64,000 nt of DNA from Actinoplanes sp. TFC3 (GCF_001553785.1 NZ_LOJP01000002.1:916096-980095); one strand, 5' to 3'. Counted from the stretch's first letter, positions 42,477 through 51,696 are shown. The notes: generated by a model not told the origin, from the letters alone. Numbers and translations are program-made.

Positions 42477-44249
42477 TTACTTGCCGTCGCTGACGCCGAG
42501 GGCCTGGAAGTCCAGCATGCCGAAGGAGTCGTGGACGTAGGCGTTCGTCAGCCGCGGGTTGCGGTAGTTGAGCGCCTTGTCGAACACGAAGGGCAGGTAG
42601 TAAGCGCCCTCCATGACCTTCTGGTTGACCTGCTTGTAGATGTCGGCGGCCTTGGCCGGGTCGGTCTCCAGAGCAGCCTGGTCGAACAGACCATCGATCG
42701 ACGGGTCGCTGATCTCCGGCAGGTTGAAGTTGCCGTTCTTCAGGATGTAGCGGCTGTCCACGAGCGCCTGCAGGTAACCGGTACCGGTCTGCCAGTCGGC
42801 ACCCCAGCCGGCGATCATGATGCCGTAGCCCTTCTTGTGGGCGTTGTCGGGCGAGCCGACCACCGAGGCGATCTGCGCGCCGTCGTACTGCTCGATGGTG
42901 GCCTTGATGCCCGCGGTCGCCAGCGAGGCCTGCAGCGACTCGGCGGTCTTGATCTCGGCGGGCTTGTTGTTACGCACCGCGATGATGGTGTTGAAGCCGG
43001 TCGGCTTGCCACACGCGGCGAGCGCCTGCTTGGCCTTGTCCACCTGCGGCTTGCCCTGCGCGCGGCCGTAGGGGTCGTACGACGGGTCCGAGCCGGCGAT
43101 GTTCGGGGGCAGCATGTTCGTACCGATGTCGCCACCGGCAACCGCGCCACCACGGGCGGTCTGCAGCCCGGTCGGGTCCGACGCGTAGATGACGGCCTTG
43201 CGGCAGTCCACGTTGTCGAACGGAGCGACCTTCGTCGAGATGGCGGCGTAGCGGATGAAGCCGGTGGCCGGGGCGTCGGCGTACGCCTTCAGCTTCGGGT
43301 CACGCAGGATGTCGCCACGCGCCTTGGTCTGCACACCGGTCTGGCTGATGTCGATGTCAGCGGTGCCCTGCTCGAGCCGCGAGTCCAGGTCCTCGGCGTT
43401 CGTGGTGATCGTCAGGTTGATCGCGTCCGGCAACGCCTTGCGGATCGTGTCGGTGCTCGAGTCCCAGTTGGGGTTGCGCACGAGCTTGAGGCTCTTGCCC
43501 GGCTGGTACTCGGAGATCATGTACGGGCCGGAGGCGGCCGGCTTGGAGCCGTACTGCTTGCCGGTGTCACGCTTCTGCGGGACGGGGCCCGCGCCCGGCA
43601 TGGCCAGCAGGTACGGCAGGTCCGCGTACGGGTCCTTGAGCTTGAAGACGATGGTCGTGTCGTCCGGCGTCTCGACCGACTTCAAGCCCAGCTTGTTCGG
43701 GTCGCTGTCCTTGTACGGGCCGGGGTACTTCTGGCCCTGGTCGAGCTGGTTGATCAGGTACGTCGGGCCGCCGGGCACGACATCCTGCGCGAACACGCGC
43801 TCGATGCCGTACTTGATGTCCTTCGACGTGATCGGGGTGCCGTCGTCGAACTTGACACCCGCCTTGAGCTTGAAGGTGTACGTCTTCTTGTCCGCGCTGA
43901 TCTCGGGCTCGCTGGCGGCGAGGTCCGGCTGCAGCTTCAAGCCGTCCTTGCCCGGCGCCGACGCGTAGTCCATCAGCTTGCGGGTGTAGAGCCGGTTCAT
44001 GTTCCACACGAATGCGTAGTAACCACGCACCGGGTCCCATGAGTCGGCATCCTGGGCGGTCCAGAGGTTGAGGGTCCCGCCCTTCTTGTCGCTCGCGTTG
44101 ACCACCGAGGTGATCGCCGCGTTGTAGGCGCTCTTACCGCCGGAGTTGCTCTTGCTGTCGCTGCTGTCGGACTTTCCACCGCACGCGGCGGTGAGCCCCA
44201 ACGCGACGGCGACTCCGGCAGCCGCCACCGCCTTCGTTTTGCTGACCAC
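42477..44249 (-). CDS. dppA: Peptide-binding lipoprotein (DppA/OppA, SBP family 5)
   Basis: 590 residues. Lipoprotein signal with LTAAC (Cys 23), a Ser/Gly linker, then the family 5 solute-binding fold (GTLNLWTAQDADSWDPVRGY, KLKAGVKFDDGTPITSKDI). Captures peptides outside the membrane. GTG start with AGGAGGTAGGAG upstream, a strong site that fits its need for excess over the permeases. Confidence 0.93.
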   Translation of the reverse strand: MVSKTKAVAAAGVAVALGLTAACGGKSDSSDSKSNSGGKSAYNAAITSVVNASDKKGGTLNLWTAQDADSWDPVRGYYAFVWNMNRLYTRKLMDYASAPGKDGLKLQPDLAASEPEISADKKTYTFKLKAGVKFDDGTPITSKDIKYGIERVFAQDVVPGGPTYLINQLDQGQKYPGPYKDSDPNKLGLKSVETPDDTTIVFKLKDPYADLPYLLAMPGAGPVPQKRDTGKQYGSKPAASGPYMISEYQPGKSLKLVRNPNWDSSTDTIRKALPDAINLTITTNAEDLDSRLEQGTADIDISQTGVQTKARGDILRDPKLKAYADAPATGFIRYAAISTKVAPFDNVDCRKAVIYASDPTGLQTARGGAVAGGDIGTNMLPPNIAGSDPSYDPYGRAQGKPQVDKAKQALAACGKPTGFNTIIAVRNNKPAEIKTAESLQASLATAGIKATIEQYDGAQIASVVGSPDNAHKKGYGIMIAGWGADWQTGTGYLQALVDSRYILKNGNFNLPEISDPSIDGLFDQAALETDPAKAADIYKQVNQKVMEGAYYLPFVFDKALNYRNPRLTNAYVHDSFGMLDFQALGVSDGK

Positions 44250-44334
44250 CAGTTCTCCTACCTCCTAGAAACGGAACCAACGGTTCCGAGGATCATGCGA
44301 TGGTGCACCGGGCACCGCGTCACGCCGAGGGCGA

Positions 44335-45342
44335 TCAACGGGCCTTCGGGTCGAGGGCGTCTCGCAGGCCATCACCGAAGAGGTTGAAGGCCAGCACGGT
44401 CACGAAGATCATGACGCCCGGAATGATCATGTACATGGGATCGTCGGTGTAGTAGCTGAGTGCGTCCGACAACATGCCGCCCCACGACGGGTTCGGCGGC
44501 GGGATGCCCACGCCGAGGAAGCTCAGCGCGGCGTCCGTGAGGATGTTGGTGGGGATGATCAGCGTCGTGTAGACGAGAATCGGCGCGGCCAGGTTCGGCA
44601 GCAACTCCCGGAAGAGAATGCGGCGGGAGCCCGCCCCGAGGCTCTTCGACGCCTCAATGAATTCCCGCTCCCGCAGCGAAAGCGTTTGACCCCGGACAAT
44701 ACGACCGATGTACGGCCACCCGAAGAACCCGATCACGCCGATCAGCACCAGGACCCGAGACCACCGCCCGCTGACGCCGAAGATGCTCTGCGGCAGCACC
44801 GAGACAAGAGCGATCGCGAACAGCAACTGCGGGAACGCCAGCAGGAAGTCCATCACCCGGCTGATGATCGAGTCGACCCAGCCACCGAGGTAGCCGGCTG
44901 CCAGCCCGAACAGCGTGCCCAGCACGGTGGAGACGAGCGCGGAGAGCACAGCCACGATGAGGGTGGTCTGGGCGCCGTACAGAATCCGGCTGAAAATGTC
45001 CCGGCCCGACGACGGCTCGACGCCGAGGATGAAGTCCTTGCTGATCCCGCCGAAAGATCCGATCGGCGTGCTGAACGTCGGGTCGATCTGATCGCCGTGG
45101 AACTCGTTCACCGGGTGACCCCAGATCCGGGCCAGCACGGGCGCCAGAATCGCGAGCAGCACAAGGAACATCACCACGAAGGCGCCACCCATGGCGACCT
45201 TGTCGCGCTTCAGCCGCCGCCAGGCGATCTGCTTGAGTGACCGGCCGGCGATAGCTGTATCGCCGGTGCCGCGCACAGCGGCGGCGTCGTCGGTGGGCGC
45301 CGACCTCTCGTCGGTAATCGACGCCTCTGGGCCGATCGACAT
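44335..45342 (-). CDS. dppC: Peptide ABC transporter permease (DppC/OppC)
   Basis: 335 residues. Cytoplasmic N-terminal tail (1-45), about six membrane helices, and the EAA loop EFIEASKSLGAGSRRILFRELLP (shortened). First gene of the operon, so the order is C-A-B-D-F rather than the common A-B-C-D-F. ATG with GGAAAGGACCGG upstream. Confidence 0.92.
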   Translation of the reverse strand: MSIGPEASITDERSAPTDDAAAVRGTGDTAIAGRSLKQIAWRRLKRDKVAMGGAFVVMFLVLLAILAPVLARIWGHPVNEFHGDQIDPTFSTPIGSFGGISKDFILGVEPSSGRDIFSRILYGAQTTLIVAVLSALVSTVLGTLFGLAAGYLGGWVDSIISRVMDFLLAFPQLLFAIALVSVLPQSIFGVSGRWSRVLVLIGVIGFFGWPYIGRIVRGQTLSLREREFIEASKSLGAGSRRILFRELLPNLAAPILVYTTLIIPTNILTDAALSFLGVGIPPPNPSWGGMLSDALSYYTDDPMYMIIPGVMIFVTVLAFNLFGDGLRDALDPKAR

Positions 45343-45388
45343 CTAACCGCCGGTCCTTTCCCCGGCCGCCGACCACACGGTTTCCACA

Positions 45389-45424
45389 GTCTTATCCGGG
45401 GGAATGCATATCCCCAGGTAAGAC
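45389..45424. promoter_or_regulatory. 36-bp interrupted palindrome upstream of the dpp operon
   Basis: GTCTTA (45389-45394) and TAAGAC (45419-45424) are perfect outer arms; GGGG/CCCC inner arms flank a central ATGCAT. It lies 47-82 nt before the dppC start, in the expected promoter/leader region, and is a candidate operator or RNA hairpin for the operon. Confidence 0.5.
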
Positions 45425-45960
45425 GATGGCTCCCGCAGCGCCCCGGCAACCGATCGGTTACGCAAGCCTCGAGTGCCGTCTCCCGAGAACCGGCCCAGTG
45501 AGGCCGAATCACGGAGAGACACGACGGCGGGTTTGGCGCCATCGCTAGGAACATTCACCTATGGCGGGGGCGCGGTCAAGGTTACGAGCCGCTCGCGTCT
45601 GCTATCCGTGTCTCCCTCGTGATGAGACCGTGACCTCCGGACGCCGCCGGAGGGAAAGCTACCGGCCAGGCGACCGCAAAGACCCCGAAACCCGGCATCT
45701 TGTACCCGTTTACGAGGGCGAAACATGGTGGGTTGGCGGAAAAGCCGGACGGACGAGAGCCGGATCGGCCGGGCGTGGGAGGGTGGAGCGGCCTTCGGTC
45801 AGCTTTTTGGGTCTTTGATACGGACCTGCGGGCCTTCTTCGATCGCGGCATTCGGCCTTCGCGGGGCGCGGCCATGGCCTGCGTCCCTCTGGAGTTGCGG
45901 GCCGGCGGCTTCGTTGCTGGTGTCGATCCGCCGCCGGCCTCGTGCGCGTTCCTGGTGCGG
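45425..45960. other. 536-nt stretch without a recognised gene
   Basis: Between the dpp promoter region and the recR stop. Open frames exist on both strands, but all are rich in Arg/Pro/Ser, lack ribosome sites and lack typical codon bias. A short AT-richer patch (45690-45730) is the only feature I see. Confidence 0.5.
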
Positions 45961-46554
45961 TCAGACCGCTCGGCGACCCTCGAAGGCGCGACCCAGCGTG
46001 ATTTCGTCCGCGTACTCCAAGTCACCGCCGACCGGCAGCCCGCTGGCCAGCCGCGTCACCGCGATCCCCATCGGCTTGACCATCAGCGCAAGGTAGGTGG
46101 CCGTAGCCTCCCCCTCGGTGTTGGGGTCGGTGGCCAGGATCAGCTCCTTGACCTCGCCGGTGCCGAGCCGGATCAGGAGTTCACGGATCCGCAGGTTGTC
46201 CGGGCCGATGCCCTCCAGCGGATTGATGGCGCCACCCAGCACGTGATAGCGCCCCCGGAATTCACCGGTGCGCTCGATCGCCACCACGTCTTTGGGTTCC
46301 TCGACAACGCAAAGAACCTCGTTGGTACGCCGGGTGTCACGGCATACCCGGCACTGCTCCGACTCGGCGACGTTGAAGCAGGTCGTACAGAACCGGACCA
46401 GCTCCTTGACCTTGCGCAAGGACGTAGCCAGCCGGTTCACATCGGCCGGATCGGCGGACAGGACGTGAAAAGCGATCCGCTGAGCACTTTTCGGCCCGAC
46501 GCCCGGCAGCCGTCCCAGCTCGTCGATCAGGTCCTGAATGGCGCCTTCGTACAC
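45961..46554 (-). CDS. recR: Recombination mediator RecR
   Basis: 197 residues. HhH motif LPGVGPKSAQRIAFHVL, zinc finger C-x2-C...C-x2-C (FCTTCFNVAESEQCRVC), Toprim domain with VVEEPKD and ATDPNTEGEAT. Loads RecA with RecF/RecO in gap repair. GTG start 4 nt after the ebfC stop, in the conserved dnaX-ebfC-recR run. Confidence 0.95.
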   Translation of the reverse strand: MYEGAIQDLIDELGRLPGVGPKSAQRIAFHVLSADPADVNRLATSLRKVKELVRFCTTCFNVAESEQCRVCRDTRRTNEVLCVVEEPKDVVAIERTGEFRGRYHVLGGAINPLEGIGPDNLRIRELLIRLGTGEVKELILATDPNTEGEATATYLALMVKPMGIAVTRLASGLPVGGDLEYADEITLGRAFEGRRAV

Positions 46555-46558
46555 GGGC

Positions 46559-46891
46559 TCAGAACCCCGGCAGGCTCAGGCCGCCGAGACCGCCGGTGGC
46601 CGGGCCCATCTTCTGCTCGGTGAGCTCGCGCTGCGCCTCAGCCGCGTTGTGGATGGCGGCAAGCACCAGGTCCTCCAGCGTCTCGACGTCATCCGCGTCG
46701 ACCGCCTTCGGGTCGATCTTCACCGACTTGAACTCGCCCAGCCCGGTCACCACAACCGTGACCAGCCCGCCACCGGCCGTACCGGTGAGCTCGGCCTCGG
46801 CCAGCTCAGCCTGAGCCTGGGCGACCTGCTGCTGCATCTTCTGCGCCTGCTTCATGATCTGCTGCATGTTCGGCTGTCCACCGGGGCGCAT
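46559..46891 (-). CDS. YbaB/EbfC family DNA-binding protein
   Basis: 110 residues. Long N-terminal helix (MQQIMKQAQKMQQQVAQAQ), beta core TVVVTGLGEFKSVKIDP and C-terminal helices, the YbaB nucleoid-associated fold. ATG with GAGGAG upstream. Between dnaX and recR as in most bacteria. Confidence 0.94.
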   Translation of the reverse strand: MRPGGQPNMQQIMKQAQKMQQQVAQAQAELAEAELTGTAGGGLVTVVVTGLGEFKSVKIDPKAVDADDVETLEDLVLAAIHNAAEAQRELTEQKMGPATGGLGGLSLPGF

Positions 46892-46966
46892 CTGCTACTC
46901 CTCAGAAAAAAAGGGGGGTGGTCGTTTCCATTGTCCCGTGCCAGGCCACCGGCGCGCGGAGCCGGG

Positions 46967-49900
46967 TCAGGACTCGCTGATCTTCTCTGCCCCGAACACG
47001 TCCCGCAGTAACTGCATGGCCTGCTGCTCACTGCTCTGCCGGGCCGTCTTCTCGTCAATAACCTCGTCAAGCGGCTCGTCACCGGGGTCAAACCCCTCCC
47101 AAGCCACCCCGCCGCCACTGCCTTTCGCCCTGGTACTGCCGTTCGCGCTGGCACCGCCGTTGCCGTTGGCGCTGCTGCCGTTCACCCTTTTGCCGTTGGC
47201 TCCGGTGTTGCCGCGGTTGCCGGTGTCGCGGTTGCCGGTGTCGCGGACCGGGCCGTCATACTCGGGGTCGTACGGCGCTTCCTCAGTGGGCGAACCGTCC
47301 GACCAGGAGTTGGAGGTCGCCGGCTTGGTCCGGCCGGCGGGCGGCGGAGCCGAACCCCGAGCAGCAGCGGCGCGGGCGGCAGCGATCGCACTGCTCACGG
47401 CGGGCCGGGCCGGTGTCGCTGGGGCAGCGGTCGGAGCCGGAGCTGGAGATGTTGCCTCGGCTCGGGTGGCTGCCGCCGCGGCTCGGGCCGCCGAGATGGC
47501 CTGAGCCGCCGCCGCTGCTGGGGACACGCTGCTCGACCCATCTGCTGCGGGAGTCGCTGCTGCCGGCTTGGGCGCTGCAGATGAAGGCGCCGATGCGGGA
47601 GATCCGCCCGAGGTCTCCGGCGCGGGCGTTCCCGGCCGGAAGCTGTCCGCTACCGCCTGCGTGCCCGACGCCTGCGCGGCCGACGGCGGCCCAGCCGTTT
47701 CCTGCGCAACTGGGCCTTGCCCGGCCGCCGCCTGCGCAATTGGCCCGTGCCCGGCCACCGGCCGCCCCGCCGCAGCCTGCCCGGACGCCGACTGTTCGGA
47801 CGCCGACTGTTCGGACCCAGGCTGCGCGGACGCAGCCTGCGCGACTGAGCCTTGTTCGGATGCTGCTTGGGCGGCCCCTGCCTGCGCGATCGGGCCTTGC
47901 TCAGCGCCAGCCTGGCCATCCGATGCCTGCGCTGCCCCGGCCTGCGCAGTCCGGTCTTGCCCAGCCGTTGCATACCCGGACGCGGCCGGTCCGACGCCTG
48001 CCTGCCCAACCGGCGCCTGCCCCGCGCCTGCCTGCCCCGCGCCTGCCTGCCCTGCGCCTGCCTGCGCAACCGGCGCCTGTGCTGCCCCGGCCTGCGCAAA
48101 CGGGCCGTCCCCGGCCGTTCCGGGCGCAGTCGCGCCATGCCCAGCTGCTGCAGGCCCGGTCACTGCAGGCCCGGCCGCTGCTTGTTCGACCAGCGCGGAC
48201 CCTGACTCAGGCGCTGCCGCCGGAGCTGGCGCGGCGGGCTGAGCAGCCGCTGGCGTCTGAGCTTGCGGGGCCGCCCCGCCCGGGCGTACCGGCTCGGGCC
48301 ATTCGTCGTCGTCTTCTGGGGGTTCAGGCTCGTTTTGCGGGGAGGCGAGGCCGCCTGGGCGGACCGGTTCTGGCCAACCTCCGTCATCGTCGTCGACCGC
48401 GGTGGCGGACTGGTGGGCGGGCTGGCGGTTTTGGGCGTACGCCGGAGCGCCCTCGGCCGGGGCGCTTCGGGCGCGCGGGGCTGAGCTGCGGTCGGCGGCC
48501 TGGGCGGCGGCGCTGCTCTGGGGGTCGCGGCCTCCGTCACCGCGTGGCGGAGGACCTTGCGGCCGGCGCGGAACCGAACCACCGCCGCCACCGCCTCCTT
48601 CGCCAGCGACGTCGCACCGGATCTGCCAGCGCCCGCCGAGTGCCTCGTACAGGGCGTCGGAGATCAAGCGCGGCTCGGCGGCCACCATGCGCGCGTGTGC
48701 CGGGAACCGGAACGTCAGGATCACCGTGGTGCCGTCGAGCTCCCGCACCGTCGCGCCTTGGGCCAGCGCGGCGATCTTTTTGCTCTTCCGCCCGACGGCC
48801 ACCATGACTTCGGGCCATACCTCGCGGATGGATGCCACGGTGAGCTGTCCGGGTACGGCAGGTTCGGCTACCGGATCGCTCGGGGCGTCCGGCATGATCC
48901 CGGCCGGTTCAGGCGCCCACGACGCCGGAGCAGAGGAAACGGGCAGCGCCGAGACGGGCATCGATGACACCGGTGCAGCCGGGTCCGCTTCACCCGAGGC
49001 CCACCCGGACACTTCCGGCGCAGCCGGCTCAGGCTCGGGTTCATCGGAATCGGAGAAGGCCGGCTCAGAGGCAGCAGGTGTCGGCGGTGCGGACACCGGC
49101 GCGACCGGAGGCGAAGAAACCGGCGCAGCCGACCCGGAAGACTCTAATCCAAACGGCGCAGAGGGATCCGGCACGGAAGAGACCGGCGCTGCAGAGCCCA
49201 ACACAGCAGGCGCGGAAGACACCGGCGCCGAGGAGACCGGCACGGAAGAGACCGGCGCCACCGGACCCGAGGCAGCCGCCGGCGCGGAGGAAGTCGGCGC
49301 AGGAGCCGCCGAAGAAGTCGGCGCAGGAGGCACAGAGGAAGCCGACGCAGGAGGCGCCGAAGAAGTCGGCGAAACCGCAGTCGAGCCAACCGGCGCAGCG
49401 GCCCCACCTGAAGCAGCCGCCGCCCCAGGAACCGCAGTCGCCCCACCCCGTCGACCAGCCGCCGCAGCCGCAGCCGCAGCCCGAGCAGCCGACAAGCCGC
49501 CGCCTCCAGCCGAGGCCAGTTCCGGCGAGCCGCCCGCGAAGGAAGACGGCGCCGCCCCGGCGGATGGAGCGGTGGGGGTGACCGGGTGCTCTGGACGTAC
49601 CGGATCGGTGTCGTTTGTGAGCGTGAGGCGGCGCTCCATGCGTTCGAGACGCTGGAGGAGGGCGCCGGTTGAGTCTTCGGCTCCGGGCAGGAGCATGCGG
49701 GCGGTGATCAGTTCGAGGAGCAGGCGGGGGGCCGTTGTGCCGCGCATTTCGACCAGGCCGTTGTGCACGATATCGGCGCAGCGGGAGAGGGTTGCGGGGC
49801 CGAGGCGGGTGGCTTGGGCGCCCATTTGGTCGAGTTGATCGGCCGGGCCGTCGATCAAGCCCTTGGTGACCGCGTCCGGGATCTGTTGCAGGACGATCAG

Positions 49901-50779
49901 GTCGCGGAAGCGTTCGAGCAGGTCGGAGGCGAAGCGGCGGGGGTCGTGACCGGCTTCGGCGACGCGGTCGATGGTCTGGTAGGCCGCGGCACCGTCGCCC
50001 GCGGCCAGGGCGTCGCACATCTCGTCGAGCAGAGTGGCGTCCGTGACACCGAGCAGAGCCACCGCTCGCGCGTAGTTGACGCCTTCCGGGCCGGCGCCCG
50101 CGATGAGTTGGTCGAGTACCGAGAGGGTGTCGCGGGCGCTGCCGCCGCCCGCCCGCACGACTAGAGGAAAGACGGCGGGATCGACGTGGATACCCTCGGC
50201 CTCGGTGAGTTGCTGAAGGTACGGCCGCAGCACCGCCGGCGGAATCAGCCGGAACGGATAATGGTGGGTCCGGGAGCGGATCGTGCCGAGGACTTTTTCC
50301 GGCTCGGTGGTGGCGAAGATGAACTTGACGTAGTCCGGGGGCTCCTCGACCAGCTTGAGCAGCGCGTTGAAGCCCGCCGACGAGACCATGTGCGCCTCGT
50401 CGATGACGTAGATCTTGTAGCGACTGTTGGCGGGCGCGAAGAATGCCTTCTCGCGCAGGTCGCGGGCATCGTCCACGCCACCATGGCTGGCCGCGTCGAT
50501 CTCGATGACGTCGATCGACCCGGCGCCGTCGTTGGCCAGCGACTTGCAGCTCCCGCAGACGCCACACGGCTCGGGAGTGGGACCCTGCTCACAGTTCAGT
50601 GAACGGGCCAAAATTCGCGCACTCGACGTCTTGCCGCAGCCGCGGGGCCCGGAGAACAGATACGCATGGTTGAGCCGACCGCTACGCAACGCTTGCGACA
50701 GCGGCTCGGTAACGTGCTCCTGCCCGATGACCTCGGCAAACGTGCGGGGCCGATACTTGCGGTAGAGGGCCAGTGCCAC
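46967..50779 (-). CDS. dnaX: DNA polymerase III gamma/tau subunit with very long linker
   Basis: 1270 residues, far longer than the usual 600-900. Clamp-loader AAA+ core (1-~370): Walker A GPRGCGKTSS, zinc finger Cys 63/72/75/78, Walker B YVIDEAH, sensor SARDTL. A Pro/Ala/Ser/Val repeat region (~400-650), a small conserved domain (~650-735, IREVWPEVMVAVG), a Gln/Ala/Gly repeat region (~880-1040) and a conserved acidic C-terminal end follow. GTG start with GGAGG upstream. No obvious frameshift site for a gamma form was checked in detail. Confidence 0.94.
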   Translation of the reverse strand: MALALYRKYRPRTFAEVIGQEHVTEPLSQALRSGRLNHAYLFSGPRGCGKTSSARILARSLNCEQGPTPEPCGVCGSCKSLANDGAGSIDVIEIDAASHGGVDDARDLREKAFFAPANSRYKIYVIDEAHMVSSAGFNALLKLVEEPPDYVKFIFATTEPEKVLGTIRSRTHHYPFRLIPPAVLRPYLQQLTEAEGIHVDPAVFPLVVRAGGGSARDTLSVLDQLIAGAGPEGVNYARAVALLGVTDATLLDEMCDALAAGDGAAAYQTIDRVAEAGHDPRRFASDLLERFRDLIVLQQIPDAVTKGLIDGPADQLDQMGAQATRLGPATLSRCADIVHNGLVEMRGTTAPRLLLELITARMLLPGAEDSTGALLQRLERMERRLTLTNDTDPVRPEHPVTPTAPSAGAAPSSFAGGSPELASAGGGGLSAARAAAAAAAAGRRGGATAVPGAAAASGGAAAPVGSTAVSPTSSAPPASASSVPPAPTSSAAPAPTSSAPAAASGPVAPVSSVPVSSAPVSSAPAVLGSAAPVSSVPDPSAPFGLESSGSAAPVSSPPVAPVSAPPTPAASEPAFSDSDEPEPEPAAPEVSGWASGEADPAAPVSSMPVSALPVSSAPASWAPEPAGIMPDAPSDPVAEPAVPGQLTVASIREVWPEVMVAVGRKSKKIAALAQGATVRELDGTTVILTFRFPAHARMVAAEPRLISDALYEALGGRWQIRCDVAGEGGGGGGGSVPRRPQGPPPRGDGGRDPQSSAAAQAADRSSAPRARSAPAEGAPAYAQNRQPAHQSATAVDDDDGGWPEPVRPGGLASPQNEPEPPEDDDEWPEPVRPGGAAPQAQTPAAAQPAAPAPAAAPESGSALVEQAAAGPAVTGPAAAGHGATAPGTAGDGPFAQAGAAQAPVAQAGAGQAGAGQAGAGQAPVGQAGVGPAASGYATAGQDRTAQAGAAQASDGQAGAEQGPIAQAGAAQAASEQGSVAQAASAQPGSEQSASEQSASGQAAAGRPVAGHGPIAQAAAGQGPVAQETAGPPSAAQASGTQAVADSFRPGTPAPETSGGSPASAPSSAAPKPAAATPAADGSSSVSPAAAAAQAISAARAAAAATRAEATSPAPAPTAAPATPARPAVSSAIAAARAAAARGSAPPPAGRTKPATSNSWSDGSPTEEAPYDPEYDGPVRDTGNRDTGNRGNTGANGKRVNGSSANGNGGASANGSTRAKGSGGGVAWEGFDPGDEPLDEVIDEKTARQSSEQQAMQLLRDVFGAEKISES
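47680..48130 (-). repeat. 15-nt periodic repeats inside dnaX
   Basis: Units of 15 nt encode pentapeptides such as GQAGA, GQAPV and AQAGA; around 48000-48070 four copies are nearly identical in DNA. The array keeps the reading frame. Confidence 0.75.
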
Positions 50780-50856
50780 TCCTGCCTCCTCTGGACGACC
50801 GCGCCATTCTCCGTCGAGGGTGTGACAAGAACAAACGACGTGCCCCAGAAGTGAAG

Positions 50857-50946
50857 GACCCCCCGTGCACCCGCCAGAGCCCGCTTATCCTTGCTGCCTT
50901 CCGGCCCTGGGGAGGTTCACGAGATGACGCCGCACGAGGGGCTGGT
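50857..50946 (-). ncRNA. ffs: Signal recognition particle RNA (small bacterial type)
   Basis: Minus strand carries the domain IV core GGGCCGGAAGGCAGCAAGG, with the GGAA tetraloop and asymmetric loop, closed by long arms CCCCTCGTGC / GCACGGGGGG. Both ends are approximate. It lies just upstream of dnaX and near tRNA-Ser, its usual place in actinobacteria. Confidence 0.93.
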
Positions 50947-51026
50947 CACAGCGTACCCGGCCCGATCGAGCACCGACGGGGCGGTCCCGGCGAAAGTCGC
51001 TCGCGGGGTTCTGTATCCTGGCGCAC

Positions 51027-51111
51027 GGAGGATTCGCCTAGAGGCCTAGGGCGCACGCTTGGAAAGCGTGTTGGGTTCACACCCTCACGAGTTCGAATCT
51101 CGTATCCTCCG
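51027..51111 (+). tRNA. tRNA-Ser (anticodon GGA)
   Basis: Acceptor GGAGGAT/ATCCTCC, anticodon loop CTTGGAAAG with GGA, long variable arm (TTGGGTTCACACCCTCAC) and T arm CGAGTTCGAATCTCG. Discriminator G, no encoded CCA. Its 3' end is the likely attachment site of the element that begins here. Confidence 0.95.
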
Positions 51112-51124
51112 CTCTCTGAGCAGG

Positions 51125-51172
51125 GCATATGCGGATGGGGCCAGATCAGGATCTGGCCCCATCCGCATATGC
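51125..51172. repeat. Perfect 23-bp inverted repeat after tRNA-Ser
   Basis: Arms 51125-51147 and 51150-51172 are perfect complements (GCATATGCGGATGGGGCC...) with a 2-nt loop. Starting 14 nt after the tRNA, it could be the tRNA terminator or part of the att region. No T tract follows. Confidence 0.85.
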
Positions 51173-51192
51173 GTCTCAGTGCTCGTCTCAGT
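51173..51192. repeat. GTCTCAGT direct repeat near the att region
   Basis: GTCTCAGT at 51173-51180 and 51185-51192, 12 bp apart, directly after the 23-bp hairpin. Possible integrase arm-type sites. Confidence 0.4.
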
Positions 51193-51283
51193 AAGACCTG
51201 CAGCCCTACAGCCACTCGGCTCCCCGGCGAGATGCGACCCACCTGTGGGGTGCACGCACCGTCACCGCTCCAGGAGCCGCTTG

Positions 51284-51568
51284 CTACCGATGCGGGAGCG
51301 CCAGCAAGTTGTCCGTCCACTGCCCGTCAGCGTAGGTCCGCAGGTACTTGGGGCCGTAGGGCGGCTTGACCACCCCGACATCAGCCCGATGGCCGCCGCT
51401 CTCGACATACGCCTTGCCGTTCTGGTCCTCGATCCATGCAACCAGCTCAGCTCGCGTGTTCGGCCTCTCCTCGGCGGCGCCGGAGGCAGGATTGACCCAC
51501 CAAAGGCGACCAATGTGCTCGTGACCAGCTCCCCCTTCGAGCCGAATACCCGTAATCCTGATCGCCAC
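51284..51568 (-). CDS. DUF3892 domain protein
   Basis: 94 residues from GTG 51566-51568, with GAAGG 8 nt upstream. AIRITGIRLEGGAGHEHIGR, TRAELVAWIE, GKAYVESGGHRADVGVV and KYLRTYADGQWTDNLLALP follow the DUF3892 pattern. Function unknown; frequent in actinobacterial accessory regions. Divergent from the XRE/ImmA gene. Confidence 0.8.
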   Translation of the reverse strand: MAIRITGIRLEGGAGHEHIGRLWWVNPASGAAEERPNTRAELVAWIEDQNGKAYVESGGHRADVGVVKPPYGPKYLRTYADGQWTDNLLALPHR

Positions 51569-51652
51569 GTACACCTTCCATACAGGTTCATTGAGTAAGT
51601 CAGCCGTACGATAAAGCTGCGATCCAGCCTTCATACCGGCCTGTCATGGCTA

Positions 51653-51671
51653 CCATACCGCGACGGTATGG
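51653..51671. promoter_or_regulatory. Operator-like palindrome before the XRE/ImmA gene
   Basis: CCATACCG-cga-CGGTATGG is a perfect 8-bp inverted repeat, 25 nt before ATG 51697. A further half-site CATACCGG lies at about 51632. Such a site suits autoregulation by the XRE protein and may also affect the divergent DUF3892 gene. Confidence 0.55.
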
Positions 51672-51696
51672 CTGTTGTTTGTCACTCGAAAGGTTG

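Noticed and set aside
45582..46025. 147-codon minus-strand frame upstream of the dpp operon and over the recR end
   Set aside because: It overlaps the recR stop region, has no ribosome site, atypical composition (Arg/Ser/Pro) and no recognisable domain.
47680..48130. Regular short repeats looking like a repeat array or CRISPR
   Set aside because: The repeats are 15-nt in-frame codon repeats within dnaX without spacers of constant length; no cas genes are present. No CRISPR array was seen in the window.
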